NCBI GenBank assembly: GCA_965248915.1
Contig: OZ252216.1
Coordinates: forward strand, 682,001-746,000
DNA length: 64,000 bases
Direction of reading: 5' to 3'
Origin: CBDFLA01 sp965248915
Lineage (GTDB): Bacteria; Pseudomonadota; Alphaproteobacteria; M2410
Below the pieces are notes generated by a model. That model was not told the origin of the DNA, did not search any database, and worked only from the letters and a program-made list of their open reading frames with translations. Of this stretch, positions 1-8,775 are shown in pieces (positions within the stretch are counted from its first letter, which is position 1; each line of letters begins with the position of its first letter). The translations under genes and the position numbers were made by a program.

Positions 1-2
1 GT

Positions 3-197
3 GTCGTGATTGGATTGGCTGTTGGCATTGGCGGCCAAGTTGCTGGGCTTGATCCGGACGTGACAATGTTGATGGGCGCTGCCATTGGTTATGTCTCGGG
101 GATTTTCGTTGGCATCTACGTATTGATATCGATTGTTCGAGAGGGCCGGAAACTCCGGCGTCCAAAGGTCGAAGAGGGGCTTGTGCCAAAAGGCTGA
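3..197 (+). CDS. C-terminal fragment of a small membrane protein (cut by window edge)
   Basis: The frame is open to the left edge, so the N-terminus is missing. About 64 residues are visible. They contain a glycine-rich hydrophobic stretch and a second hydrophobic segment (about residues 20-45), followed by a basic tail rich in Arg/Lys, as in a membrane protein with a cytoplasmic C-terminus. I do not recognise the family. The 170 bases that follow, up to the RNA methyltransferase gene, hold nothing I can name. Confidence 0.4.
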   Translation, partial: VVIGLAVGIGGQVAGLDPDVTMLMGAAIGYVSGIFVGIYVLISIVREGRKLRRPKVEEGLVPKG

Positions 198-367
198 AGA
201 TGTTGTAGAAAACAGCATGTCCACCCGAGACGATATCCCACTTGTGAAAAAGGGCTCTTCATAAGCCAAAGCCGCGCGCAGGCAGCCATTGATGCCGGGC
301 AAGTGGCTACCAAGGGCAATTAGGGTGGCATGTTATAGATAAAGTTGAAGCCCCATTCGCGGCAGCG

Positions 368-1708
368 GTGGAAACAGGGAGTCCCTCATTGCGGCAGAGA
401 AAGAAAAGTAAGCCTCGCCGCCGAAACGCTGTCGGCAAGACAACAACCGTTTCCGGAGTGGAAGTCACCGAAATTGGGGGCATGGGAGATGGGGTTGGTA
501 CGATCGATAATAGTCCCGTGTTTGTTCCCTTATCCGCACCTGGTGACATTTTAACTCTGGACATGATCGGCAACCGCGGTGAAATTAGGTCGATTGAGAA
601 GGCAGGTAGCCATCGGACCGAAGCGCCATGTCCTCACTTCGGCAGTTGCGGAGGATGCAGTCTCCAACACTTGACGCCGGATTTCGTAGATCAATGGAAG
701 CGTCAGAAACTGGCCAGCGCCCTTTCAAAAGCGGGTCTTCAAGACGTGAAAATCGAAAATGGTATCAACATAGCCTCCGGCCAAAGGCGTCGGGTCTCTC
801 TGTCGTTCGTCATTGCATCAGGGGAAACTGTTCTCGGTTTCAAGAAACGCAGAACCCATCAAGTCGATCACATCGATCACTGTTTGTTACTCACTGAAGA
901 TCTGAACCAATCCCTTTCTCCATTGAGTGATTTTCTAAGAGACGGATTCGACAATGGTGTCAGTGGTCAAGCGCTGGTAACGGAATGTGCGAATGGAGTG
1001 TCAGTTGACTTGACGATAGATAAGTCCAAGTCCGAGAGAGATTTCTCAAATAGACACGCTCAATTATCAACGAGCGCGGCGGTTTCTTCCTTCGAAAGAG
1101 TGACGATTGATGGTGAACTGCTGTCTCAACGCAAACCAATGATGGTCGAATTTGAAGACATTGAAGTTGAATTTTCCATTGGTGGGTTTTTGCAGCCAAG
1201 CTTGGCCGGGGAATCTGCGTTGAGAACACTTGTCGCCGCAGAGATCGTGAAGCGGGCGAAAGCTGGTAGTCATATTGTCGATTTGTTTTGTGGGTGTGGC
1301 GCACTCACGCTGCCGTTGGCGCGGGATTATCGCTTATCGGCCTTTGATGGATCCAAATCCGCAATAGCCTCACTAGAAACAGCAGTTCGCAACACACAAG
1401 GATTGAAACCGGTTGTTGTGGATGTGCGGGATCTAAATGAGCGACCGATCATGGCGGCTGAATTAAAGAATGTGGGAGTGGTTGTACTCGACCCACCGCG
1501 CGCCGGAGCCGCAATTCAGATCCAGCAATTGATCAAGAGTCGAGTATCGACCGTCATTTATGTTTCTTGCAACGTGGCGACATTTGCAAGGGACAGTAAG
1601 GCGCTCGCAGACGCAGGCTTCGCACTAGAAACAGTTACACCTGTTGATCAGTTCAAGCACTCCGACCACCTTGAATGTGTAGGCGTGTTGACGAGAGAGA
1701 CGCCGTAA
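368..1708 (+). CDS. RumA/TrmA-family RNA m5U methyltransferase (class I SAM-dependent)
   Basis: Methylates C5 of a uridine in rRNA or tRNA using S-adenosylmethionine. The N-terminus carries a TRAM-like RNA-binding stretch (about residues 33-65). A four-cysteine Fe-S-type motif follows (CPHFGSCGGCSL, about residues 87-98, plus partner residues). The SAM-binding motif IVDLFCGCGALTLPLA lies near residue 304. The C-terminal catalytic block has VVLDPPRAG and then YVSCN, whose Cys is the family nucleophile. At 446 aa it is slightly long. The GTG start at 368 was kept because the TRAM region begins upstream of the first ATG (482). The exact target base cannot be told from sequence; RlmD-like is possible. 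Confidence 0.85.
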   Translation: METGSPSLRQRKKSKPRRRNAVGKTTTVSGVEVTEIGGMGDGVGTIDNSPVFVPLSAPGDILTLDMIGNRGEIRSIEKAGSHRTEAPCPHFGSCGGCSLQHLTPDFVDQWKRQKLASALSKAGLQDVKIENGINIASGQRRRVSLSFVIASGETVLGFKKRRTHQVDHIDHCLLLTEDLNQSLSPLSDFLRDGFDNGVSGQALVTECANGVSVDLTIDKSKSERDFSNRHAQLSTSAAVSSFERVTIDGELLSQRKPMMVEFEDIEVEFSIGGFLQPSLAGESALRTLVAAEIVKRAKAGSHIVDLFCGCGALTLPLARDYRLSAFDGSKSAIASLETAVRNTQGLKPVVVDVRDLNERPIMAAELKNVGVVVLDPPRAGAAIQIQQLIKSRVSTVIYVSCNVATFARDSKALADAGFALETVTPVDQFKHSDHLECVGVLTRETP

Positions 1709-1719
1709 GCGTGATGCCG

Positions 1720-2241
1720 TCAACTTGATTGCGAGAAGGCTTGTTGGCGTATGCGTTCAACATTAGCGAAAATGTCACCTGGCTCTCCCTTGAGCGTATC
1801 TAGATTGATCAACAGGGAGTTTGGCGGTTCGTGGCGCCAAATGCGAACTTGTAAATTTCTAAGTGCGTTGTCGTCGCCATTGTGTTGAATGATGTCATTG
1901 AGGGGACCGTTGAGCTGCAAACACATAGCCTTTGAGGGACGCCCGTTGTTACTGTCATCGGATAGAGACAAGTCATCGACATACTTCCACGCAACAAGGC
2001 CAAGCGCGTCTATGTCGATGCCGTTCCAGTTCGCTGAAATAAGAGGATCCTTCTCGCGTAAGAGAGGGTAATTGTACAATGCGATACTAAACGCAACGAG
2101 GGCTACGAGGACGAGAAGAGGTTGAGATGTCATCAGTCCTGACAAGACGAACCCCCCGCCGATGAGTGTCATCCCGCTCACCAACAATTTGGAACGTGCG
2201 GGGTCTATAGTGACCTCATATCTCGTACTGTCTTCGGTCAT
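1720..2241 (-). CDS. Small two-helix membrane protein, STM3941-like
   Basis: A 173-aa protein starting at ATG 2241, which overlaps the aroC stop by four bases (ATGA), so it is translationally coupled to aroC. After a short cytoplasmic N-terminus come two adjacent hydrophobic helices (about residues 22-65). A soluble domain of beta-strand character follows. It has the pattern of bacterial PH-like/STM3941-type proteins (an early I-P-S-R-like segment, then paired TM helices, then a globular tail). No catalytic residues are recognisable. The family assignment is tentative. Confidence 0.6.
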   Translation of the reverse strand: MTEDSTRYEVTIDPARSKLLVSGMTLIGGGFVLSGLMTSQPLLVLVALVAFSIALYNYPLLREKDPLISANWNGIDIDALGLVAWKYVDDLSLSDDSNNGRPSKAMCLQLNGPLNDIIQHNGDDNALRNLQVRIWRHEPPNSLLINLDTLKGEPGDIFANVERIRQQAFSQSS

Positions 2242-3353
2242 GAGTGGGCCCCCAAAGTCCCAACTTGGGCCCGCTGTCTTAAGAGTTGATCCAAAATTAC
2301 ACACGCCGCCATCGCTTCACCGACAGGGACGGCTCGAATGCCGACACAAGGGTCATGCCGTCCTTTAGTCACAACTTCCGTTTCACTTCCATCCTCTTTG
2401 ACGCTCTTTCGAGGAGTGACAATTGATGAAGTGGGCTTTACGACAAACCGCGCAACGATATCGGCGCCACTTGAAATACCGCCGAGAATACCGCCAGCAT
2501 TGTTCGCCAAGAACTCAGGCCCGTTTCCGCCGCTTCTCATTTCGTCGGCGTTTTCCTCACCCGTCAGAGCTGCAGCCGCAAATCCGGCACCGATCTCGAC
2601 GCCCTTCACGGCATTGATACTCATGAGCGCTCCAGCAAGTTCAGCGTCGAGCTTGCCATAGATCGGTGATCCCAATCCGGCAGGCACGTTACGCGCAACG
2701 ACCTCAACAACCGCACCACAAGACGATCCATTCTTTCGAAGACCCGACAGGTATGTGTCCCATTTCTTGGCCATCTCGGCGTCGGGGCACCAAAAATCGT
2801 TCTTGTTGATGGCTTCCCAGTCCCATTTTGAACGGTCGATGGCGTGTGGACCCATCTGAACCAAGGCGCCGCAAATCGACACATCGCCCAAGAGATGATC
2901 CAGAGCGCGGCGTGCAATCGCGCCCGCTGCAACCCTGGCCGCTGTCTCACGCGCGGATGATCGTCCGCCACCGCGATAGTCTCTCACACCATATTTCATT
3001 TGATAGGTGTAGTCCGCATGCCCAGGACGAAAAGTGTCTTGAATGTCTGAGTAATCTTTTGAGCGCTGATCAACGTTCTCAATGATCAAACTAATCGGTG
3101 TGCCTGTGGTGACTTGCGATCTTCCATCGGGACCGTCAAAGACGCCTGACAATATCGTGACTTTGTCAGGCTCTCGTCTCTGCGTAACGTGCTTGCTTTG
3201 GCCTGGTCGTCGTTTGTCAAGAAATGACTGAATCTGTTCGCTCGACAAGGGAATGCCTGGCGGTGTTCCATCAATCACACAACCAAGAGCCGGACCATGG
3301 GATTCGCCCCACGTTGTCACACGAAACAGGTGCCCGAAGGTGTTATGTGACAT
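2238..3353 (-). CDS. aroC: Chorismate synthase
   Basis: Last step of the shikimate pathway: converts 5-enolpyruvylshikimate-3-phosphate to chorismate with reduced FMN. The 371-aa length is normal. Signature blocks are visible: GESHGPALG near residue 17, RRPGQ near 49, an FRPGHADYTY block near 107, and the conserved YRGGGRSSARETAARVAAG near residue 124. The C-terminal segment has a conserved RHDPCVG block. It lies 16 bases downstream of fabI and is coupled at its end to the small membrane protein gene, so fabI-aroC-1720 form one minus-strand operon. Confidence 0.97.
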   Translation of the reverse strand: MSHNTFGHLFRVTTWGESHGPALGCVIDGTPPGIPLSSEQIQSFLDKRRPGQSKHVTQRREPDKVTILSGVFDGPDGRSQVTTGTPISLIIENVDQRSKDYSDIQDTFRPGHADYTYQMKYGVRDYRGGGRSSARETAARVAAGAIARRALDHLLGDVSICGALVQMGPHAIDRSKWDWEAINKNDFWCPDAEMAKKWDTYLSGLRKNGSSCGAVVEVVARNVPAGLGSPIYGKLDAELAGALMSINAVKGVEIGAGFAAAALTGEENADEMRSGGNGPEFLANNAGGILGGISSGADIVARFVVKPTSSIVTPRKSVKEDGSETEVVTKGRHDPCVGIRAVPVGEAMAACVILDQLLRQRAQVGTLGAHS

Positions 3354-3369
3354 GGGGGCTCCTCATCGA

Positions 3370-4182
3370 TTAGCCAACTGTGATGTCCGGCGCGTCTTCC
3401 GCCTTCATGCCAACGACATTGTATCCGGAATCGACGTGGTGAATTTCACCAGTAACGGCCTTTCCAAGATCGCTCAAAAGGTAGAGGCCGGAATTGCCGA
3501 CTTCATCGATTGTCACTGTTCGTCTAAGCGGCGCATTGTATTCGTTCCATTTGAGGATATAACGGAAATCACCAATGCCGGCTGCAGCCAATGTCTTAAT
3601 GGGTCCAGCCGAAATAGCATTCACACGGATGTTTGAACGACCCAGGTCCTCTGCCAAGTAGCGAACACTTGCTTCTAAAGCCGCTTTGGCGACACCCATC
3701 ACATTGTAATGCGGCATGACCTTCTCAGCGCCATAATAGGTCAAGGTCAAAAGGCTTCCACCTTCTGGCATTAGTTTCTCAGCCCTCTGAGCAACCGCTG
3801 TGAAGGAATAGCAGGAGATGTTCAGGGTCATCGCAAAATTATCAGAAGTGGTGTCGATGTAACGGCCGTCCAATTGCTCCTTGTCGGAAAACGCGATGGC
3901 ATGAACGACGAAGTCGATGGTTCCCCACTTGTCTTTCAAAGTGTCAAAGACTGCATCGATGCTCGATGCATCGGTCACGTCACAGGGCAACACCATTTCC
4001 GCGCCAACGGATTCTGCAAGTGGCCCAACGCGCTTGAGTAAAGCGTCACCCTGATACGTAAACGCGAGCTCGGCGCCCTGTGCATGAGCCGCCTTTGCGA
4101 TGCCCCATGCAATAGAACGGCTGTTGGCCACTCCCATTATCAGGCCTCGCTTGCCCTCCATCAGTTGTGCACCTTGAGACAT
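3370..4182 (-). CDS. fabI: Enoyl-[acyl-carrier-protein] reductase (NADH), FabI
   Basis: Reduces the enoyl-ACP double bond in type II fatty-acid synthesis; the target of triclosan-type inhibitors. It is a 270-aa atypical SDR. The nucleotide-binding segment IMGVANSRSIAWGIA sits near residue 15. The FabI-type Tyr-x6-Lys catalytic pair lies in the segment from YNVMGVAKAALE near residue 158. The substrate-loop ISAGPIKTLAAAGIGDF is near residue 190. The end DSGYNVVGM is typical of alphaproteobacterial FabI. It is the first gene of the fabI-aroC operon. Confidence 0.96.
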   Translation of the reverse strand: MSQGAQLMEGKRGLIMGVANSRSIAWGIAKAAHAQGAELAFTYQGDALLKRVGPLAESVGAEMVLPCDVTDASSIDAVFDTLKDKWGTIDFVVHAIAFSDKEQLDGRYIDTTSDNFAMTLNISCYSFTAVAQRAEKLMPEGGSLLTLTYYGAEKVMPHYNVMGVAKAALEASVRYLAEDLGRSNIRVNAISAGPIKTLAAAGIGDFRYILKWNEYNAPLRRTVTIDEVGNSGLYLLSDLGKAVTGEIHHVDSGYNVVGMKAEDAPDITVG

Positions 4183-4300
4183 ATGCCCCTCTTGATTATT
4201 TGATGTTTATCTCTTCGCACGACCAGGTGACCTAGGGACCATATTGGGCCCCGATTCTGACCGAACATACGCGCTCCCGGCCTAGCTAAAGGTCGTGGCA

Positions 4301-5371
4301 TCAAATGTCAAATTCGCTTCTCACATTGTATGGGTTCTTGCCGGCCCACTTCTTGACGAACTGTGTGAAAGACTTGTTAGAGCTGGGCGGAAGAACGATC
4401 TTCAAGACAACGCTTTGGTTGCCAAGCGGGCGGGTTGGGCCGTCGCTGTCTTTGGGAAAACCGAGACCTTCAAGGGTAATTGCATTGTCAGCGTTCGATC
4501 CGGCTGGGACCGTCACCGCGGTTGGGCCGTCAACCGTGGGAACCATGATTCGTGCTCCCAGTACCGCCTCATCGACCGTTACAGGCAGGTCGAGAACAAC
4601 ATCATCGCCAACGCGGCGGAAGTGTTGATGCAATTCAATGGAGATTTTGATGAGGGCATCGCCTGCAATCCCTTCACCTTCACCCGCCTGACCTTGGTTC
4701 TTGAGCCTGATTTGTTGGCCATCACAGATGCCAGCAGGGATCTTAACATCCAACTTCTGACCATTTGGCAACTTAATACGTCGTGCACCACCGCGCGCGG
4801 ACTCTTCAAATGTGGTCGGCAGCATATAGTGCTCGTCACTGCCCTTTTTGTTGTCAACCGGCTTAGCTTTCGATTTGAGTGTCGAAAAAATGTCACCGAT
4901 AATCTCGTCAGCTTTGTTCAATCCAATGTCGAGGGGACTCTCACCTTTGACGCTGTCGATGCCAAATGGACGCTCTTGGTGATGGCGTTCAGCTGCGCGT
5001 TTAGCTTCTGCGGCGCGGGTCGCGGTTTTGAATGACTGACGTGGCGGGGACATTGGCGGCGAGGAGTCGGGTTTTGCGCCGTTGCCATTTCTCGACGGAG
5101 CAGTTTTGGACGACGTGGACGCGGACGCTTTCGATTTGCGGGCACCCTTGGCTGTAGAGGACTTGCCGTTTCCTCCATCGAATTTCTCGCGCTTAGTTTC
5201 GTTGCTCAATAGGTCGTAAGCTGTGCTGATTTCTTGAAAGCGGTCTTGCGTCGTAGGATTGGCGCCAGCAATGTCCGGATGATACCGTTTTGCGAGTGTC
5301 CGGTAGGCACTTTTGATCGCTGCAGCATCGGCTTTTCGATCAACGCCAAGAATGATGTACGGGTCGCGCAT
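4301..5371 (-). CDS. DnaJ-like cochaperone (J domain plus CbpA-type C-terminal domains, no zinc finger)
   Basis: Stimulates DnaK ATPase and delivers unfolded clients. The J domain covers about residues 1-65 with the diagnostic HPD motif in RYHPDIAG. A Lys/Ser/Ala-rich low-complexity linker follows (about 66-150), then two beta-barrel substrate-binding domains typical of CbpA. The Cys-rich zinc finger of true DnaJ is absent. The ATG at 5371 (MRDPYIILG) starts right at the J domain; the longer frame to 5428 adds unconserved residues. It is divergent from pdxH. Confidence 0.88.
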   Translation of the reverse strand: MRDPYIILGVDRKADAAAIKSAYRTLAKRYHPDIAGANPTTQDRFQEISTAYDLLSNETKREKFDGGNGKSSTAKGARKSKASASTSSKTAPSRNGNGAKPDSSPPMSPPRQSFKTATRAAEAKRAAERHHQERPFGIDSVKGESPLDIGLNKADEIIGDIFSTLKSKAKPVDNKKGSDEHYMLPTTFEESARGGARRIKLPNGQKLDVKIPAGICDGQQIRLKNQGQAGEGEGIAGDALIKISIELHQHFRRVGDDVVLDLPVTVDEAVLGARIMVPTVDGPTAVTVPAGSNADNAITLEGLGFPKDSDGPTRPLGNQSVVLKIVLPPSSNKSFTQFVKKWAGKNPYNVRSEFDI

Positions 5372-5621
5372 TTCTGGCTCTTGGATCCTTATCGAGTGGG
5401 CAGACCCAAATTGGCCCCCACGCGACAAAAACCTAACGAATCCCCCATACTAAATGGTTAAAACCCAGCGGAAATCTCGCACGGTCGAGGCAACATCCGG
5501 TTCTCCGTTTCCATAAAAGCGGTTGAGTTCGCCAGATTTGCACAAAAATCAGTTGGAAACTGGGGAAAGATGGCCGAAAGAGGGGGTGATTTATCTACGA
5601 TCACTGGTGGAGGATGACCAG

Positions 5622-6242
5622 ATGGACCATGAGGACGATCATGAAGAGGTCTTTACCTCAGAAGACCCTTTCGATCTTTTTCGGCAATGGATGTCCCTAG
5701 CAGAGGCCAAGGAGATCAATGATCCAAACGCTCTTGCCCTTGCGACCGTCTCTGAAGATGGCATGCCGAATGTAAGAATGGTGTTGTTGAAGGGGTATGA
5801 CGAACGCGGTTTCGTTTTCTATACCAATTACGAAAGTGACAAAGGTAGAGAAATCTTGGGAACGTCAAAAGCTGCTATGTGTTTCCATTGGAAGAGTCTG
5901 CGCCGCCAGGTGCGGCTGCAAGGACCTACTGAGCCGGTCAGCGACGAAGAGGCAAATGAGTACTTTGAAAGCCGACACAAAGATAGCCAAATAGGGGCTT
6001 GGGCGTCTCAACAGTCGCGCCCCCTCAAAGGGAGATTTGAACTGGAAAAGCAAGTTGCGAAATACGCGGCTAAATACGCACTGAAGAAGGTTGATCGTCC
6101 TCCTCACTGGTCCGGGTTTCGAATCAAACCAGTGCGCATCGAATTTTGGCGAAACCGCTTGTCCCGATTGCATGATCGGAAAGTCTTCACACGCGATGAC
6201 CCTGGGATCGACAAATGGTGCTCTCTAAGACTTTATCCGTAA
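5622..6242 (+). CDS. pdxH: Pyridoxamine 5'-phosphate oxidase
   Basis: FMN-dependent enzyme oxidising PNP/PMP to pyridoxal 5'-phosphate. The start at ATG 5622 was chosen because GGAGG ends 8 bases upstream and gives 206 aa, the usual family length. The frame extends to a TTG at 5523 but those residues are not family-like. Visible blocks are ALATVSEDGMPNVRMVLLKG (FMN-binding), an FYTNYESDKG block, HWKSLRRQVR, and the terminal segment with RLHDR and RLYP. Its divergent DnaJ-like neighbour and nearby fabI are a common alphaproteobacterial arrangement. Confidence 0.95.
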   Translation: MDHEDDHEEVFTSEDPFDLFRQWMSLAEAKEINDPNALALATVSEDGMPNVRMVLLKGYDERGFVFYTNYESDKGREILGTSKAAMCFHWKSLRRQVRLQGPTEPVSDEEANEYFESRHKDSQIGAWASQQSRPLKGRFELEKQVAKYAAKYALKKVDRPPHWSGFRIKPVRIEFWRNRLSRLHDRKVFTRDDPGIDKWCSLRLYP

Positions 6243-6393
6243 GGCTGATGCGTCTGGGTTTCCCTAAAACAACGGTTTGTGAAGATTGCTCTCTGGGGCT
6301 GGCGATTTTGGACTGACCACGTTAGACAGTGTCTACAGGGCCCACTTTGTGGAATTGAGATATTCACAAACAATGTCGAGCAATTGAAATAAG

Positions 6394-7311
6394 ATGACAG
6401 ACACGACAGTAACTCTTCAGAGCCAGGGCAAATTGATGACCACCGCCACCATACTGGCTGTTGCGGTTGCGTCCCTGCTCGTTGTTATCAAGGCAATAGC
6501 CTGGATCGCGACCGGGTCTGTTTCCATCCTCGGAAGCTTGATTGATTCCTTACTCGACACATTCGCGTCTCTCGTCAATTTTTTCGCAGTGCGCCATTCG
6601 CTTACGCCTCCAGATACAGAGCACCGGTTTGGTCACGGTAAGGCTGAAGCTCTCGCCGGTTTGGCACAATTCGCCTTTATGAGCGGATCAGCAACATTTC
6701 TGTTACTCGAGTCGGCTCGTCGCGTGATTTGGTTGGAACCACTGACACAAACATCAATCGGCTATGTCGTCATCATCATTTCCATGGTGCTCACCATAGG
6801 TCTTGTTGCGTTCCAGAAATTTGTTGTCCGCAAGACCAAATCTCTCGCTGTGTCCGCTGACGAGCTTCACTATCGCGGTGATATCTTGATGAACCTAGCG
6901 GTTCTAGTTGCCTTAGCTTTGACGACTTACGGCGGATTTCTCGCGGCGGATGCAATATTTGGTATTGGGATTGCCATATATCTTGGATTCGCGGCGGCCA
7001 AGATTTTACTCCGGTCATTTGATGAGCTGATGGACAAAGAATTGGAAGATGCTGATCGCAAAATAATCCGCGATATTGTTGAAGCTGATCCCGATGTGAT
7101 TTCAGTTCATGACTTGCGCACGAGGAAAGCTGGAATGAACAGCTTCATCCAGTTGCATCTTGAGCTAGAGCCCAACATGAGCCTCTTAGAGGCGCACGAG
7201 GTCTCAGATCGCGTGGAGTTAGAAATTCGTAAGGCTTTTCCCTCTTCAGATGTTATCATCCACCAGGACCCCGCAGGACTTGAACAAGTTTCGCCGTTGC
7301 AGAGGACCTGA
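6394..7311 (+). CDS. Cation diffusion facilitator (FieF/CzcD-like metal efflux)
   Basis: Proton-coupled exporter of divalent metals (Zn, Fe, Co or Cd) in the inner membrane. The 305-aa length is typical. The N-terminal half has about six hydrophobic helices. The metal site of helix 2 appears as LIDSLLDTFASL, and helix 5 has a second acidic/His site near ADELHYRGDILMN. The loop HRFGHGKAEALAGL is a CDF hallmark. The soluble C-terminal domain (about 205-300) is the ferredoxin-like dimerisation domain and ends with a metal-binding HQDP-like segment. Substrate specificity cannot be assigned. Confidence 0.93.
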   Translation: MTDTTVTLQSQGKLMTTATILAVAVASLLVVIKAIAWIATGSVSILGSLIDSLLDTFASLVNFFAVRHSLTPPDTEHRFGHGKAEALAGLAQFAFMSGSATFLLLESARRVIWLEPLTQTSIGYVVIIISMVLTIGLVAFQKFVVRKTKSLAVSADELHYRGDILMNLAVLVALALTTYGGFLAADAIFGIGIAIYLGFAAAKILLRSFDELMDKELEDADRKIIRDIVEADPDVISVHDLRTRKAGMNSFIQLHLELEPNMSLLEAHEVSDRVELEIRKAFPSSDVIIHQDPAGLEQVSPLQRT

Positions 7312-7379
7312 TCAGAATAGGCAAACCGATCCCGCGGAGGAGAAGATCCGTTTGTGTCGGCCAAGTAAGGTGACAAGAC

Positions 7380-8120
7380 ATGTCCAACGAGCAACGCAAG
7401 ACATTGATATTGACGGGGGCAAGCCGAGGTATCGGCCATGCGACCGTTAAGCGTTTCTCATCCGCTGGATGGCGCGTCATTACGTGTTCGAGACAAGACT
7501 TTCCCGAAGATTGCCCGTGGGAAGCGGGTCCTGAAGATCACATCAAGGTTGATTTGGCCGATCCGGAGAATATCGAGAACGCGGTGCAAGAAATGCACGC
7601 GCGGTTGGAGGGATGTCACCTTGCCGCATTAGTGAATAACGCAGGTATTTCTCCGAAGGGCCCAGACGGTGAACGGTTAAGCACGCTGAATTGCGAGATA
7701 TCAGATTGGTTGCGTGTGTTCCACGTCAACTTCTTCGCCACAATTCAACTGGCACAAGGACTGAAGGAACGTTTGGTTGAAGGTCATGCGTCAATCGTCA
7801 ACGTGACCTCGATTGCAGGCAGTCGAGTGCATCCATTTGCTGGTTCCGCGTATGCGACCTCCAAAGCGGCGCTCGCAGCACTGACGAGAGAAATGGCATC
7901 AGATTTTGGACCGTTGGGCGTGCGCGTCAACGCCATTGCGCCGGGAGAGATCGACACATCGATCTTGAGTCCTGGAACTGAGAAGTTGGTGGAGGAATTG
8001 CCTCTGCGAAGACTAGGGACGCCGGAAGAAGTGGCAAAGACGATTTACTATTTGTGCACCGATCAATCAAGTTATGTGACCGGCGCTGAGATTCACATCA
8101 ACGGCGGTCAACACGTCTAA
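7380..8120 (+). CDS. SDR-family NAD(P)-dependent oxidoreductase
   Basis: Classical short-chain dehydrogenase of 246 aa. The cofactor motif TGASRGIGHATV lies near residue 12 and NNAGISPKG near 86. A catalytic Ser sits in the VNVTSIAGS strand, and the Tyr-x3-Lys pair in YATSKAALAA near residue 158. The NGGQHV C-terminus is typical of FabG-like members. The substrate is unknown. It follows the CDF gene by 68 bases on the same strand and may be co-transcribed with it. Confidence 0.9.
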   Translation: MSNEQRKTLILTGASRGIGHATVKRFSSAGWRVITCSRQDFPEDCPWEAGPEDHIKVDLADPENIENAVQEMHARLEGCHLAALVNNAGISPKGPDGERLSTLNCEISDWLRVFHVNFFATIQLAQGLKERLVEGHASIVNVTSIAGSRVHPFAGSAYATSKAALAALTREMASDFGPLGVRVNAIAPGEIDTSILSPGTEKLVEELPLRRLGTPEEVAKTIYYLCTDQSSYVTGAEIHINGGQHV

Positions 8121-8126
8121 CGTTAC

Positions 8127-8630
8127 TTATTTTTTGTGATGCTCCTGATGTTGCATCTCATGGTCCGTGCGTTCCATAGAGTCTATCAAGCTGAGAACTG
8201 GGATCTCGACTGAGATTTCTCCAGAGGTCTCAAACTCAAAGATGACGTCGATGATCATCCCAGGTTCGAGTGGTTTCACTAAGTTGACCAACATGACATG
8301 CAACTCGCCGGGCTTGAATTCAATGTGCGAGCCAGCCGTTATCTCCAGGTCTGAAATGTGAACCATCGACATAACACCGCTGTCGGATTGTTTGTGTGTA
8401 TGTAATTCAGCCTTTTCAGAAGCCGAGGTCGACAGGGAGATCAACTTGTCATCCTGTTGCGTCGGATTGTGGATGACGACAAATACAGCACCATTTGGGC
8501 TAGCCCCAAGGCTTTCGCGGGCCCAGCCATGAGCGACATGCAATTGCTCGTGTTTCTCTTCCATTGCGACCGCAACAAAAGAGGTGGCAAACCACGCAAA
8601 CACGGTCGCGAAAATCCAGAACTTCTGCAT
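8127..8630 (-). CDS. Periplasmic copper chaperone, PCu(A)C family
   Basis: Binds Cu(I) in the periplasm and delivers it to cytochrome oxidase CuA/CuB sites. ATG 8630 has GGAG six bases upstream and leads into a signal peptide ending near AVA-ME. The mature domain shows the family metal motif: a His/Met pair near ELHTHKQSDSGVMSM and a later GELHVMLV with HxM. An extra His/Met-rich tail (HEMQHQEHHKK) at the extreme C-terminus could hold further copper. It converges on the SDR gene with only six bases between the stops. Confidence 0.88.
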   Translation of the reverse strand: MQKFWIFATVFAWFATSFVAVAMEEKHEQLHVAHGWARESLGASPNGAVFVVIHNPTQQDDKLISLSTSASEKAELHTHKQSDSGVMSMVHISDLEITAGSHIEFKPGELHVMLVNLVKPLEPGMIIDVIFEFETSGEISVEIPVLSLIDSMERTDHEMQHQEHHKK

Positions 8631-8775
8631 CGAAAACTCCAATCATAATAGCCAAGTCCTACCGCAGGGGGGCGTGGTGTCAAGCGGTTTCAGGTGAATT
8701 ATCCTAGCCTTGTCCGTGATCGCGCAAGCCTCTAGTATCCGCAGAACAATATCAAGAAACGAGGGAGTAGGGCGC

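Noticed and set aside
4295..5035. 246-aa plus-strand frame
   Set aside because: Exact shadow of the DnaJ-like gene, which has clear motifs on the other strand.
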